NCBI RefSeq assembly: GCF_002943525.1
Contig: NZ_CP025394.1
Location: forward strand, 8,819,001 to 8,883,000
Source: Kitasatospora sp. MMS16-BH015
GTDB taxonomy: Bacteria; Actinomycetota; Actinomycetes; Streptomycetales; Streptomycetaceae
Length of the DNA: 64,000 nucleotides
Reading direction: 5' to 3'
In this document: one piece after another, positions 8,725 to 19,313 of the stretch
How the letters are laid out: the number at the start of each line of letters is the position of its first letter
Position numbering within the stretch: position 1 is the first letter of the stretch
Made by a program: the position numbers and the translations under genes
Notes under the pieces: model-generated
What the model saw: the letters and a program-made list of their open reading frames with translations, nothing else
Database searches by the model: none
What the model was told of the DNA's origin: nothing

Positions 8725-9681
8725 TCAGCTCGGCGGGGAGACGTCGGCCAGACGGTCTAGGCCGAAGCCGCCGATCAGCAGGCGCTCCTTGCGGTTGCCG
8801 GTGAGCTGCCGGGTCCAGTCGGTGAAACCGCCGTCGGCGATCTCGATCGGGAGGCCGTCCACCACCGCGTGGATCTTGTAGCAGAGGTCGGTGTAGTAGC
8901 CGCGGCCGGTGGCGCGGTCGGGGTCCTCGAGCAGGTCGAGCCCGGGGGAGTCGGCGAGTTCGGTCTGCAGGTGGGCCAGGACGGGAGCGGCGGACGGGTC
9001 GAGGGCGGTGAGGCGGAGCTCGGTGCGGCTGACGCCGGCGGCGGCCAGGGCCCGGAGGGCGAAGCGGAGGTGTACGAGCAGGTGGTGGCGTTCGAAGGCG
9101 TGGGTGCCGGTGTCCCGGCCGGCGGTGACCAGGCCGAAGAGCTGGAAGTGGGCGAGCCGGCCGGGCCCGGTGAACCGCTGGGCCCGGACCACGCGCTGGC
9201 TCGCGGCCAGCCGGACCGGTGCGGTGGAGCGCGGGTCGGCGGCCAGGGCCGCGGCGCGGCGGTGGGCGGCTTCGAGGGCCAACGCGTTGGTGGGGTCGGC
9301 GGCGACCTCGGTGCCCCGGATGGTGGCGACCACCTTGCGCGGGTCGACGGTGGCGACGGCCGTGTGGGCGGCAAGCGGGACCAGCGGGGCGAGGGTCAGC
9401 AGCTCGAAGCCGGCGGGCAGCGCGGCGATCAGCGCGTCCTCCGCGCGGCGCAGCCGGGCGTGGTCGGTCGGGGCCGGGGCCACGAAGCGGTCGGTGCGGT
9501 AGCGGCGGAGCACCTCGGCCGGGGCGAGGCGTTCGGCGCGGCGCCGGAAGACCTCCAGCAGGAGGGTGGTGAGGTCGGCGCCGCTCAGCTCCTCGGCGAG
9601 CAGGTCGAGCAGCTCGGGGCGGCCGGGCGTGGCCAGGATCCGGCGCAGGGCGGGGCCGGTGGGGTGATCGTCTTCCGTCAT
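8725..9681 (-). CDS. Orphan protein resembling a class II (HisRS/HisZ-like) synthetase core
   Basis: A 318-residue protein without signal or membrane segments, starting at ATG 9681; no clear ribosome site is visible. Parts recall the histidyl-tRNA synthetase fold. RAQRFTGPGRLAHFQLFGLV (about 164-183) resembles motif 2, in which an Arg-rich strand is followed by GR..F.Q. A long helix with alternating Leu and Ala follows. Towards the C-terminus GRGYYTDLCYKIHA (about 259-272) resembles the RGLDYYTGxxFE histidine-binding strand, and GGFGLDRL (about 301-308) resembles motif 3 GfG.dRL. No anticodon-binding domain is present. It may be a HisZ-like paralogue. This is inference from patterns only; the gene is otherwise unrecognised. 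Confidence 0.55.
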   Translation of the reverse strand: MTEDDHPTGPALRRILATPGRPELLDLLAEELSGADLTTLLLEVFRRRAERLAPAEVLRRYRTDRFVAPAPTDHARLRRAEDALIAALPAGFELLTLAPLVPLAAHTAVATVDPRKVVATIRGTEVAADPTNALALEAAHRRAAALAADPRSTAPVRLAASQRVVRAQRFTGPGRLAHFQLFGLVTAGRDTGTHAFERHHLLVHLRFALRALAAAGVSRTELRLTALDPSAAPVLAHLQTELADSPGLDLLEDPDRATGRGYYTDLCYKIHAVVDGLPIEIADGGFTDWTRQLTGNRKERLLIGGFGLDRLADVSPPS

Positions 9682-9892
9682 GGTGGGCCAGTGTGGCTGG
9701 TCCGGCGGGTCCGGGGCCAGCGGAAATTCCCCGGCGACTTCGCTCCGTACACATGATCGATACGTACGGTAATCAGCCTACTCTGGTGATGATCAAGCCA
9801 GTCTGATCACCGGGCGGACTCCGCTGGGGCGGGGGTGGGCAGTGTGGACCGCGCGACGGCCGTGGGTGCTGTTGCGGGAGGGGTATCCGTAC

Positions 9893-12800
9893 ATGTCCGC
9901 AGAACGACCCGCCGGCAGTCGGCTCAAGACGTACAGCGACCGGAAGTACCTGCACACCACCCTGGTGCGCCACCAGGGCACCACGGTCTCGCTCGCGCTC
10001 GACGAGGACCGGCGGATCTTCTACAGCGTGCTCGACTTCGACGCCGCCGTGACCGCGCCGAAGGACGGCGACGAGGAGAGCCGCGCCGATCTGGACGTGC
10101 ACCACTGGTCGGAGGACCCCAAGGAGTTGGCCTTCCCCGGGAGATCACCCGGGCCGGGTACGCGCTGCTGGGGGCCGACGAGGTGCCGAGGGTGCGCCGC
10201 GGCGGGCGGGCCGAGGAGGGCCCGGAGGACGTGTTCCGGGAGGAGGAGATCGACCCGTTCCTCTCCGGCACGGCCCGGTTGACGGCGGCGGTGCCGTTCC
10301 AGGCGGTCTCGGACGGGCGGCACATCTTCGTCTTCCGCCAGGCCGTGGACGCCGGGCACGCCGACGCGCTGGTGTGGGACGAGGACGGGCAGCTGACCGG
10401 CAACGGCGCTACCGGCACCGCGGTGGCCGACGGCGCGCTGCTCTGCGACCGGTTCGTGCTGGCGGGGGGTGAGCTGCGGCCCGTCCTGGAGGTGCGCTAC
10501 CGGCGCAGCCGGCACCGCACGCAGCCCGAGTCCGCCAAGGACAGCCTCGGCATCAAGGACATGGACGAGAAGCCGTTCCACGAGCCCACCCTGGAGCTGG
10601 CCTTCGCGGGGCGCCCCCGGGAGGGGCGGTTCAGCGTGCTGCTGCTGCCGACCGGGGTCACGGGAGTGAGCCGCTGGCAGTTCTTCGTGCACGGCAAGGC
10701 TTCGGGCGCGGTCGAGTCGATCAACGTGGAGCAGGGCGAGGACGGCCTGTTCAACACCCAGGGCAGCCGGCTCTGGACCAGCCCGGACCCGGCCTACCGA
10801 CCGTCGGTGCTCGAACGCGAGCCCGGACTCTGCCCGTTCACCAAGGCGCCGCTGGTCCCGGTCGAGCCGGAGGCCGCGTACGCCGAATCCGCGCTGAGCC
10901 TGCCCGGCGGCACCGGCAAGGGCTACGGCGAGGCGGCGGCGCCGAGCGGGCTGGGCGCCACCGCGTACACCGTCGAGGCGTGGATCAAGCCGCAGGCGGC
11001 CGGCGGCACGGTGCTCTCGACCGGTGCGACCGGCGTCGGCCTGTCCGTCACCGACAAGGGCGCCCTGGTGCTCGCCCACGACACGGCCACGCTCAGCACC
11101 GCGGAGGGGCTCGTCAAGGCCGGCGACTACACCCACGTGGCCGCCGTCTACGACGGCAGCGCGGCGAGCCTGCTGGTGGACGGCGAGAGCGTCACCTCGG
11201 GCACCCTGGCCGCCGCCACGGCGCCGGGTGCCGCCGGCAAGCTGCTGCTCGGCGCGCGGACGGCGACCACCGGTCACTTCGCCGGCGTGCTGGACGAGGT
11301 GCGGCTCTGGGCCCGGGCCCGCCGGAGCGCCCGGATCGCGGCCACCCGGGGGGAGCGCCTGGTCGGCGACGAGCCGCAGCTGGTCGCGTACTACCGGTGC
11401 GACGAGGGCACGGGGACGACCGCGTACGACCAGAGCGCCAACAGCGCGCACGCGGCGCTGCGCGGCACCGTCGCCTGGGTCACCTCCGACGCGCCGGTGG
11501 CCGACCACCCGGGCATCCGCCGCGACGTCTTCCGGGCGACCGGCTACCAGGTCACCGGCGGCCTCTCCGCCGTGCTGCTGCACCAGCAGGAGGAGGGCAC
11601 CGTCGGCGGCGGGGAGATCCGCCCGCTCAAGCGGCAGGCCCGGGTGCTGCTCACCTGGGCGGCGACGGCCACCGGTGCGACCACCGGTCGGATCGCCGCG
11701 CTGGACCTGGCCGTCGGGCGGGACGGGCGCCTGGCCCAACTGCCGGACGTGCTCACCCTGCCGGTGGTCGGCAGCGCCGTCCCGACCGCCGACCCGGCCC
11801 GGGAGAACGCGCTCGCCACGGCGATCGCCGCCGACACCGAGGCGGTCGCCGCCGTCCGGGTCCAGCAGCAGAAGCTGCTGAGCGACGCGCGCGGGCGCCG
11901 GGGGCTGACGGAGGAGCTGGCGAAGGCACGGCGGAAGTGCACCTCCGCCCTCTTCCGGGCCGACCTGGGCACGACCCCGGTGGTCTGCGAGATCTACACG
12001 ACGGACGGCAAGCGGCTGGTCGTGGAGAAGGACGGCAAGGGCGTCTACCGTCCCGCGCTCACCTCCGCCGTGCCGAAGGCGGGTGACAAGACCGCCCAGT
12101 GGACGGTCAACGGAGCGACCTTCAAGAACCTCCAGACCGGTACCTTCCTGACCGACCAGGGCACCGACAAGGCTCTCGTCCTCGGCAGCTCCAGCAGCCT
12201 GACCCTGTGGCGGGAGGGCGGCAGCCCCTTCCCCCGGGACTACCGGCGACCGGGCAGTGCGCAGGAGGACGACGGCAGCTCGGTGTGCTTCCATGCTCCG
12301 GGCAAGTACGGCTGTGTGACGGTCGACCTCAAGAACGGCGTCCGGTGGGTGGACACCGCCAACCTCCTCAGGTTCCAGCTGGTGCCCGTCAAGCCCACCG
12401 GTGACGCCGTGCTCAAGGCCGTCGCCGACATCGCGACGGTCGCCGCCCGGATCAGGGCCGTCGAGAACTACACGACCACCCAGAAGGCGTTCAACGAGGA
12501 GATCACCCGCCTCACCAGCTCGATCCGGAGCAACGAGGAGGAGCTCGGCCGGATCACCGCCTACACCAAGGGCCGCAGCATCCACACCGAGCCGATGAAG
12601 CGGCTCGGGCAGGACCGCCTCGGCCTCGGGTACTCCGGCGCGGTGCTCGACTTCGCGGCGGCCAAGGGCTCGCCGTTCCTCGCCGAGAGCGGCACCGGGC
12701 ACCTCGGCCTGTACTACCGGGACGACCAGGACCGGCTCACCGGGCTGTTCTACGACACCAACGTCGACCGCTCGACCAAGACGGTCACGGCCGCCGACAG

Positions 12801-15800
12801 CACCGAGGTGCTGCTGACCACCCGGGACGCGGGTGTGGACCTGGCGGACGTCACCGTCACGGTCGCCGCCGGGTCGGTGGCCGGCCGCTGCACGCTGACC
12901 CTGGCCGTCCAGGACGGGGACACCGAGACCTGGGCCGAACTGCCGCGCGACGCCGAGCAGTTCGCGGCCGCGCTGAACGGGGTGCGGGAGGCTCCGGTGG
13001 CCGTCGCCACCACCGCCTCGTTCAAGGACGGGGTGCTCACCCTGGCCGCGCCCGGCACCGCGCGGGCCCTGGAAGCGGGGGCGCTGCTGGACGTGGGCGG
13101 CAGCGTCTACGTGCTCTCCGCCGCCGTGGAGAAGGCCGCCACCGAGCTGCGACTGGTGTACGGCTCCCGGACGGCGACCATCGCGGCCGGTACCAGCGTG
13201 AACCTGCTCTCGTACACCCCGGCGCTGGTCACCCACACCCGGCCCGGCGCCGCCGCCCAGTACGGCTCGCGGTACGTCAGCGCCTCGGTGGTCAGCGAGG
13301 TCGGCTCCACGATCGGCGCGGTGGCCGACGGCGCGGCCACCACCACCGGAGCCGTCCGGCTGCCGCGCTGGTGGGCCGACCTGCCGGGCCGCGCGCTGAC
13401 CTTCGCCGCCACCACCGAGCCGCCTGCCCTGCCGGCCGCCAAGCTCAGCCAGGCTCGGCAGAGCGACGACCTCACCATCGAGGCCTGGCTGAAGCCGGCG
13501 GCGGGCAGCACCGCCGAGGACACCCGGCGGATCCTGCACGCCAACACCGGGACGGCGGCGCTCGATTCGCAGTACGTGCTGGCGCTCGGCGGCACCACCA
13601 CCAAGACCACGGCCGGCGAGCGCCCGCTGGTCGTCGGGGTCGGCAACCGCTTCGTCACCTCCAAGGCCACCGTGCCCGCCGACAAGTGGACCCACGTGGC
13701 CGCCGCCTTCGAGCAGTCCTGGGCGCTGCGGTTCGCGGACGGGGTGTACGCGCAGGCGCCGCACGCCGACGACCTGAACGTCGGCCGGGACCTGACGCTG
13801 GAGGTGTTCCTGCAGACCGACGCGCTCGGCAAGGCCCAGGGCGTGCTCGCCAAGGGCCGCACCGGCGACGGCCGGGGCAGGAGGGTGCCGTACCAGCTGG
13901 GCATCGGCACCGACGGCAAGCTGGTCTTCACCTTCGAGGACCGCGACGGCAACGAGGTGCGGTACAGCTCGACCGGCGCGGTCCGGGCCGGCACCTTCCA
14001 CCGGATCGCCGTGGTGCGCAAGCTCGGTGACTCCCGGGAGGAGAAGAAGGGCACCAAGCAGCTCTCGGTGCTCGACGCGGCCGGCAAGGCCACCTCGATC
14101 ACGGTGGACGCGATCGAGTCGTTGGTGGTGAGCCGCTGGTCCGACCTGACCTTCTACATCGACGGCGCCGAGGCGGGCAAGGTCCGCCACAATGACGCCG
14201 CCGACCTCGGCACCCCCGGCCCACTGGACATCGGCCGGGCCCGGCGCGGCACCGCCACCGAGGAGTTCACCGGGGTGATCAGCGAGGTGCGGGTCTGGAA
14301 CACCGCCCGCCAGCTGAAGGACCTCGGCAAGGACCTGCCGGTGGTGCCGGAGCGCAGCCCCGCCGACACCAGCGTCGAGGCGCAGCTGCGCCCGGAGGGC
14401 CTGGTCGCGCACTGGCGGTTCGAGGAGAACGAGGGCAACGCCGCCCGGGACGAGTCCGGCAGCCACCCGGCCCGGCTGCACGGCCCCAAGTGGACCAAGA
14501 ACCCCGACCCCAAGGGCAGCCGCTTCCGGCTCTACGTGGACGGGCGGCTGACCGAGGCGACCCCGCTGACCACCGCCCTCGCCTACGGCAGCACGGCCCA
14601 GTTCGCGCTCGGCGGCCGGACCGAGGGCTCGACCACCACCGACCGCTACCTCGGCGTGCTGGAGGAGGTGCGGCTCTGGCGCACCGCCCGCAGTGAGGAG
14701 CAGATCCTCGACAACCTCTTCGGCCGGCTCACCGGTGACACCGCCGATCTGCTCGGGTACTACCCGTTCGACGACGAGTCCACCGACGCCGCCGCGACCG
14801 AGCTGCGCGACCACGGCCCCCGCCGACTGCACCTGCCGCTGGGCACCGACGCAGCCAAGCGGCCCCAGCCGGGGATGTCCACCGCGCCGATCTCCTCCGA
14901 GACCCCCGAGGTGCGGCCGGCCTTCGCCACCGGCCAGCCCAGGTACGTGCAGACGATCGCGGGCACGCCCGCCGCGACCGAGTACGCCGACCTCCAGCGC
15001 GGCCGGGACGGAGTGAGCCGCGGGGTGCTGAAGCGCGCCTACGCCTACCTCCAGGGCGGCAGCTGGAACCTGATCACCGGCTACAAGCTGGGTGACCTGA
15101 CCACCGAGTGGGTCGGCCAGGTGCAGTTCGCCCCGCAGCTGGTCGGCTACATCGAGGGCGCGCCGCCGGTGCCCTCGGAGAACCTGATCGCCACCCGGCG
15201 GCCCAGCTCGCTGAGCTACATCAACACCACCCAGGTGGAGTTCCAGCAGGCCGACCAGGTGGTGCAGACGCTCAGCTCGGGCAGCGAGTCCACGGTGGAC
15301 ACCGAACTGGCCTTCCGGTTCTCCAACGCCGCCGACGCCGAGACCCTGCTGATCGCCGCGCCGCTCGGCTTCGGCACCGCCAAACCGATCGTCAAGGGCG
15401 GCCACAACGTGTCGGGCGGCGGTTCGTTCGAGTTCTCCAACGCCTGGAGCAGCCAGACGGAGGTCTCGGAAGGGGTGAACACCGAGCGCTCCACCTCGAT
15501 CGGGCTCAGTGGCGGCTGGGAGACGGACGACCCGGCGAAGCAGATCCACGCGGCCGGCGGCCGGCGCTTCCTGCCCGCCAACACCGGCTACGCGCTGGTG
15601 CAGTCCGAGACTGCCGACGTGTTCGCGCTGCGGGTGGCGCACTCCGCCGCGGTGGTCGCCTACCGGATGCTGCCCAACCCGGACATCCCCCGGGACTGGA
15701 ACATGCTGCCGTTCGCGATCAACCCGCGGTACGTGAAGCAGGGCGTGCTGGACGGCATGGTCGGCTACGACGAGACGGTGGACCCGACCACCAACAAGGC

Positions 15801-16863
15801 CAAGGGCAAGATCCTGGACAAGGACTACCCCCAGGCCAAGGACTACGGGGAGTACAGCTACTTCAAGCCCCGCGAGGCCTACGCGCTCAAGCGCCGGATC
15901 ACCGAGGCGATGCAGCGCCGGCAGGCGTTCTACGCGGGCGTCTCCACCGAGACCGCGAAGGCCGGGTCCTTCCCGGCGCAGGAGCGGGCGCAGAAGCTGC
16001 TCGACCGGTTCACCGGTCCGGTGCCCGGCAACGGCAAGGAGGAGCAGACCCGGAAGCAGGAGGCCGAGGGCTTCGCCCGCCGCGACCTGGTCAACACCTA
16101 CGTCTGGACGGCCGACGGCGGCTTCTTCGCCGAGACCACCGCGACCACCGACGTGGTGACCGAGACCACCGCCGGCTCCTACCGCTTCCACGGCATGGCG
16201 GAGGCCAGCTTCGACACCAGCTTCAAGGTCTTCGGTATCGGCATCGGCTTCCAGCTGGACGGCGCGCTCGGCGGCGGGATCACCAGCACCCGGTCCAGGG
16301 CCAAGGAGGCGACCCGCTCCTTCAGCCTGGACGTCAAGGTGGACACGCCCGGGGACATGCAGAGGTACGACGAGCAGTCGAACCCGCTGTTCAACAAGGA
16401 CGGCAGCCCGGTCGAGGTGCCGGGCCGGGTGGACGCCTACCGGTTCATGACCTTCTACCTGGACAGCGACAAGGCCAACTTCGAGGACTTCTACGGCAAG
16501 GTGGTGGACCCGGAGTGGCTGGCCGGCTCCGACCCCAACGCCATGGCGCTGCGGCAGGCCGACCAGGGCGAGCAGAAGCCGCCGTGCTGGCGGATCCTGC
16601 ACCGGGTCACCTTCGTCAGCCGCAAGCTCCCGAAGGTGACCGGCGAGGCGGACGGCCCGCTGGAGCAGGCCATGCGCAGCGTGGACGTGGGCAGCAACTA
16701 CGAGCTGCTGCGCCGGCTTGAGCCGCACGTGGATCCGGCGGTCACCGACCGGGACGGGCTCGCCGAGCAGGTGGCGGCGGCGATCGAGCTCGAACTCCCG
16801 GGCCTGAGCGCGCACGTGGAGACGATCACGGAGTACTTCGCGGCCTACTACGGGATCAAGTGA
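9893..16863 (+). CDS. Giant LamG/ConA-like multidomain protein, frameshifted near the 5' end
   Basis: Start ATG at 9893 follows GGGAGGGG. The first about 81 codons (MSAERPAGSRLKTYSDRKYL...) lie in one frame and everything after 10138 in another. Adding one C to the CCCC at 10135-10138 joins them into about 2,323 residues. There is no signal peptide. LamG-like jellyroll units lie at about 331-536, 1167-1481 (two adjacent) and 1503-1626, marked by repeated WTHVAA, VLDEVRLW, VISEVRVW and VLEEVRLW. Short coiled coils (about 640-690 and 860-900) flank a possible beta-trefoil. The last 600 residues have Ser/Thr-rich alternating strands and a Gly-rich segment FGIGIGFQLDGALGGGI. Function unknown; carbohydrate binding is likely. 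Confidence 0.75.
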
Positions 16864-16880
16864 CCCCGGTGGCATGACGG

Positions 16881-16916
16881 AGCGCCCGCCCTGACCTCGC
16901 GGTCGGGGCGGGCGCT
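16881..16916. terminator. Bidirectional terminator hairpin
   Basis: AGCGCCCGCCCTGACC (16881-16896) pairs with GGTCGGGGCGGGCGCT (16901-16916) with one G:T-type exception and a four-base loop TCGC. It lies between the convergent giant LamG gene and the S53 peptidase gene. Confidence 0.75.
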
Positions 16917-16936
16917 GCGCGGCACCGGGGCTGGGG

Positions 16937-18892
16937 TCAGCCGCGGAACGGGTTGGCGAAGGAGGCGACGTAGCCGGGGGCGGGGGTGCCGACACCGGTG
17001 ACGTCGTCGTAGCCCTTGGTGGCGCTCAGGGAGCTGTCGTGGCCGGCCGTGCGGACGGAGGTCACGGTGCCGCCGGAGGCGTCGGTGCCGTTGGCGAAGT
17101 CGACCCGGGCCTGGGCGATCGGGTGGTTCGCGCCGAGCGGGGTGTCGGTCACGTCGTGGATCACCCGGCTGTTGGCCCGCTCGTAGATCGAGGGGTTGGC
17201 GAAGCCGATCGGACGCTGCTTCGCCTGCTGCGCCAGCGCCTGGACGCCCGCGATGACCGGAGCGGCCAGCGAGGTGCCACCGATGCGGTACTGGTCGTAG
17301 CTGACCGACCCGTCGGCCCAGGTCTGGGTCTGACCGACCAGGAAGCCGGTGTTGGGGTCGGCGACGGCCGCGATGTCCGGGATGGTGCGCATCGCGGTCG
17401 GGCCGTTGGCCTTGGCGAGCGAGTCCGGCACGATGCCGCGCTGGTAGAACGGCTGCTTGACCGAGGTGCTGGTGCCACCGCCGGCGCCGCCGTTGAAGGC
17501 ACCCGGCAGGTTGTCCCAGCCCTTGCCGTCGGCCGACAGCTTGGCCTTCAGGGTGCCCCAGCCGGTCTCGAACAGGTACTTGTCGTTCTTGCCGACCGCC
17601 AGCGAGGTGCCGCCGACCGCGGTGGCCCAGACCGAGTTGGCCGGGGTGGCGATCTGCTTGGTGCCGGTGTTGGCCGCCTCGTCGCCGTCGTCGCCCGAGG
17701 AGAAGTAGAAGCCGATGCCCTGGATCGCACCCATCATGAAGGTGTGGTCGTAGGCGGCCGCGGTGTCCGCGGTCTCGTTGGCCTCGACGTCGGCCCAGGA
17801 GTTGGAGACGATGTCGGCGAGGTGGTTGTCGACCACCTTGTTGAGGGCGTCCAGCAGGTCGGGGTCGTTGCAGGAGGCACCGGCCACGTAGACGATGTTG
17901 GCGTCCGGGGCCACCGCGTGCACGGCCTCGACGTCCAGCGACTCCTCGCCGTACCAGCCGGAGGCACCGCAGTCGGTGGTGCTGTTCCAGGCGGCCGGGA
18001 GCACCTCGGTGTACTGGCCCTTGCGGTAGGCCTGGTCGCCGTTGTTCTTGGCGTACTGGGCCGCGTCGGCCGCCATGGTCGGCGAGGCGTAGGCGTCCGT
18101 GATCGCCACGGTCACGCCCTTGCCGGTGAACTTGCCCGCGCCGTAGGCGGCACGGAGCTGCTTGCCGGTGTAGCCGTGGATCGCGTACGGGATCTTGGAG
18201 CCGTAGGCGTCCGGCAGCGTCTTGGCGACGTTCTGGCCGAAGTAGCTCGAGAACGGGCCGGAGTTGCGGAAGCCGGCGCCCGGGCCGGGCAGGGTGTCCT
18301 GCGGCTTGGCGGCGTGCGGCGTGTTGTCCAGGCCGGTCACGGTCAGCACGGCGTCGGCCAGCGCGGCCGGGGCCGAGGCGGCCTGGGCCGGGGCGTGGTA
18401 GGTGCGGCCGTTCTTGCGGAACTGGTGCAGCGTGGTGGCGAAGGCCGTGTGCACGGCGGCGGCGTCACCCGTCACGGATATGTAGTGCTGGTTGGTGCCG
18501 GTGACGGTCAGGCCGGCCGACTTGAGCCAGGCGGTGACGGCGTCGATCTGCTGCTTGGAGGCCCCGAAGCGCTGCTGGGCCTGGTCCGCCGACAGGTACT
18601 TGCCGTAGTGCGGCGAGTTCGGGTCGGAGACGGCCTGCGCGTAGGCGGCGAGCCCGGCGGCGTCCCGGCCGGCCAGGTAGACCCGGGCGCTGACCTGGGT
18701 GGAGTCGGCGGCGGCGCCCTGGTCGGCGGCGGCGTCGGTCCAGGCGGGCTTGGTACCGGCCAGCGCTGCGCGCCCGCCGGGCACGGTCTGTGCCTGGGCG
18801 ACGGGAACGGCGGCGAGGGTGCCGACGAGCAGCGAGACGGTCGCGACCGCTGCCCGGATGCCCAGCTGGTGCCGGCTATGACGGTTGGACAA
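16937..18892 (-). CDS. Secreted S53-family (sedolisin/kumamolisin) peptidase
   Basis: A 651-residue pre-pro-protease. I choose the TTG at 18892 because AGGGGGGA lies six bases upstream; a GTG at 18916 would add eight residues that include this site. A signal peptide ends at AQA-QT. The inhibitory pro-domain spans about 45-200 (YGKYLSADQAQQRFG). In the catalytic domain, GEESLDVEAVHAVAP supplies the Glu and Asp, SNSWAD the oxyanion Asp, and GGTSLAAP the serine nucleophile. The C-terminal DDVTGVGTP is the calcium site. All key residues are present. It is an acid-active endopeptidase after self-processing outside the cell. It is convergent with the LamG gene. Confidence 0.95.
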   Translation of the reverse strand: MSNRHSRHQLGIRAAVATVSLLVGTLAAVPVAQAQTVPGGRAALAGTKPAWTDAAADQGAAADSTQVSARVYLAGRDAAGLAAYAQAVSDPNSPHYGKYLSADQAQQRFGASKQQIDAVTAWLKSAGLTVTGTNQHYISVTGDAAAVHTAFATTLHQFRKNGRTYHAPAQAASAPAALADAVLTVTGLDNTPHAAKPQDTLPGPGAGFRNSGPFSSYFGQNVAKTLPDAYGSKIPYAIHGYTGKQLRAAYGAGKFTGKGVTVAITDAYASPTMAADAAQYAKNNGDQAYRKGQYTEVLPAAWNSTTDCGASGWYGEESLDVEAVHAVAPDANIVYVAGASCNDPDLLDALNKVVDNHLADIVSNSWADVEANETADTAAAYDHTFMMGAIQGIGFYFSSGDDGDEAANTGTKQIATPANSVWATAVGGTSLAVGKNDKYLFETGWGTLKAKLSADGKGWDNLPGAFNGGAGGGTSTSVKQPFYQRGIVPDSLAKANGPTAMRTIPDIAAVADPNTGFLVGQTQTWADGSVSYDQYRIGGTSLAAPVIAGVQALAQQAKQRPIGFANPSIYERANSRVIHDVTDTPLGANHPIAQARVDFANGTDASGGTVTSVRTAGHDSSLSATKGYDDVTGVGTPAPGYVASFANPFRG

Positions 18893-19214
18893 GGAGTCCC
18901 CCCTCAGGATGGACACACGGTGGTTCGTGCGTCTGACTGGAGCGGATCATAGCGGCGGGACAGGTGTGGTCAACAGGTATGGATCGGCTGAGTGTTCGGA
19001 CTCAACCCGACGGTATGCAGAGGGTATTCCGACGCTTTGCATCCACTTGATGCTTTGTCGATAAAGTCCGCCGAATCGCTGCGTCGGCTGGGCCCGCAAT
19101 AGCGCCCTTCCGGAGACCCTGCTGCTTCTTCACCGGAAGGGTCCCCGTTACGGTCGTCAGGAATCGCGGCGCCGCCGGTGTCGGCCGACACCGTGACCCC
19201 CACCGCCGCCACGC
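18893..19214. other. Intergenic region upstream of the S53 gene
   Basis: About 320 bases, more AT-rich than the surroundings. It holds the S53 promoter (18946-18973) and a perfect 16-base palindrome GGTGTCGGCCGACACC (19177-19192). The right end carries a probable gene remnant. The open frame at 18970-19218 has no ribosome site or recognisable composition and is not called. Confidence 0.5.
18946..18973 (-). promoter_or_regulatory. Sigma70/HrdB-like promoter for the S53 gene
   Basis: Reading leftward: TTGACC (18973-18968), 16-base spacer, TATGAT (18951-18946). Transcription would begin near 18939, about 47 bases before the TTG start, leaving room for the AGGGGGGA ribosome site. Confidence 0.6.
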
Positions 19215-19313
19215 TCAACGTGCTGCCGGGGGCAGTACTCCGTCGCCCGCACCCGGGTCCTGGACAATGCCCGGATCCCCGCCGACGGTTCGCTCACGGT
19301 GAAGGCGGCCGGA
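19178..19313 (+). pseudogene. Possible remnant of a secreted beta-sandwich protein gene
   Basis: Two short stretches in neighbouring frames look like real protein: VSADTVTPTAATLNVLPG from 19178, then QYSVARTRVLDNARIPADGS from about 19232 after a frame change. Joined they read like the C-terminal strands of an extracellular beta-sandwich module. There is no start, no continuation beyond about 19313 and no stop in context. The antisense strand is now part of the reading frame of the XRE regulator. Low-confidence call based on residue pattern only. Confidence 0.3.

Noticed and set aside
9835..10140. In-frame 5' extension of the LamG gene (HVRRTTRRQSAQ...)
   Set aside because: Arg/His/Pro-rich out-of-frame translation; the neighbouring frame has a good start, ribosome site and protein-like sequence, so a frameshift is the better explanation.
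10021..16995. A 7-kb open frame antisense to the giant LamG gene, and similar long antisense frames elsewhere
   Set aside because: GC-rich codon positions remove stops from opposite strands; the translation is low-complexity Gly/Arg/Val/Leu without motifs, whereas the plus strand has clear LamG domains.
18970..19218. 82-codon minus-strand frame in the S53/XRE gap
   Set aside because: No ribosome site, no recognisable composition, and it overlaps the promoter and remnant region.
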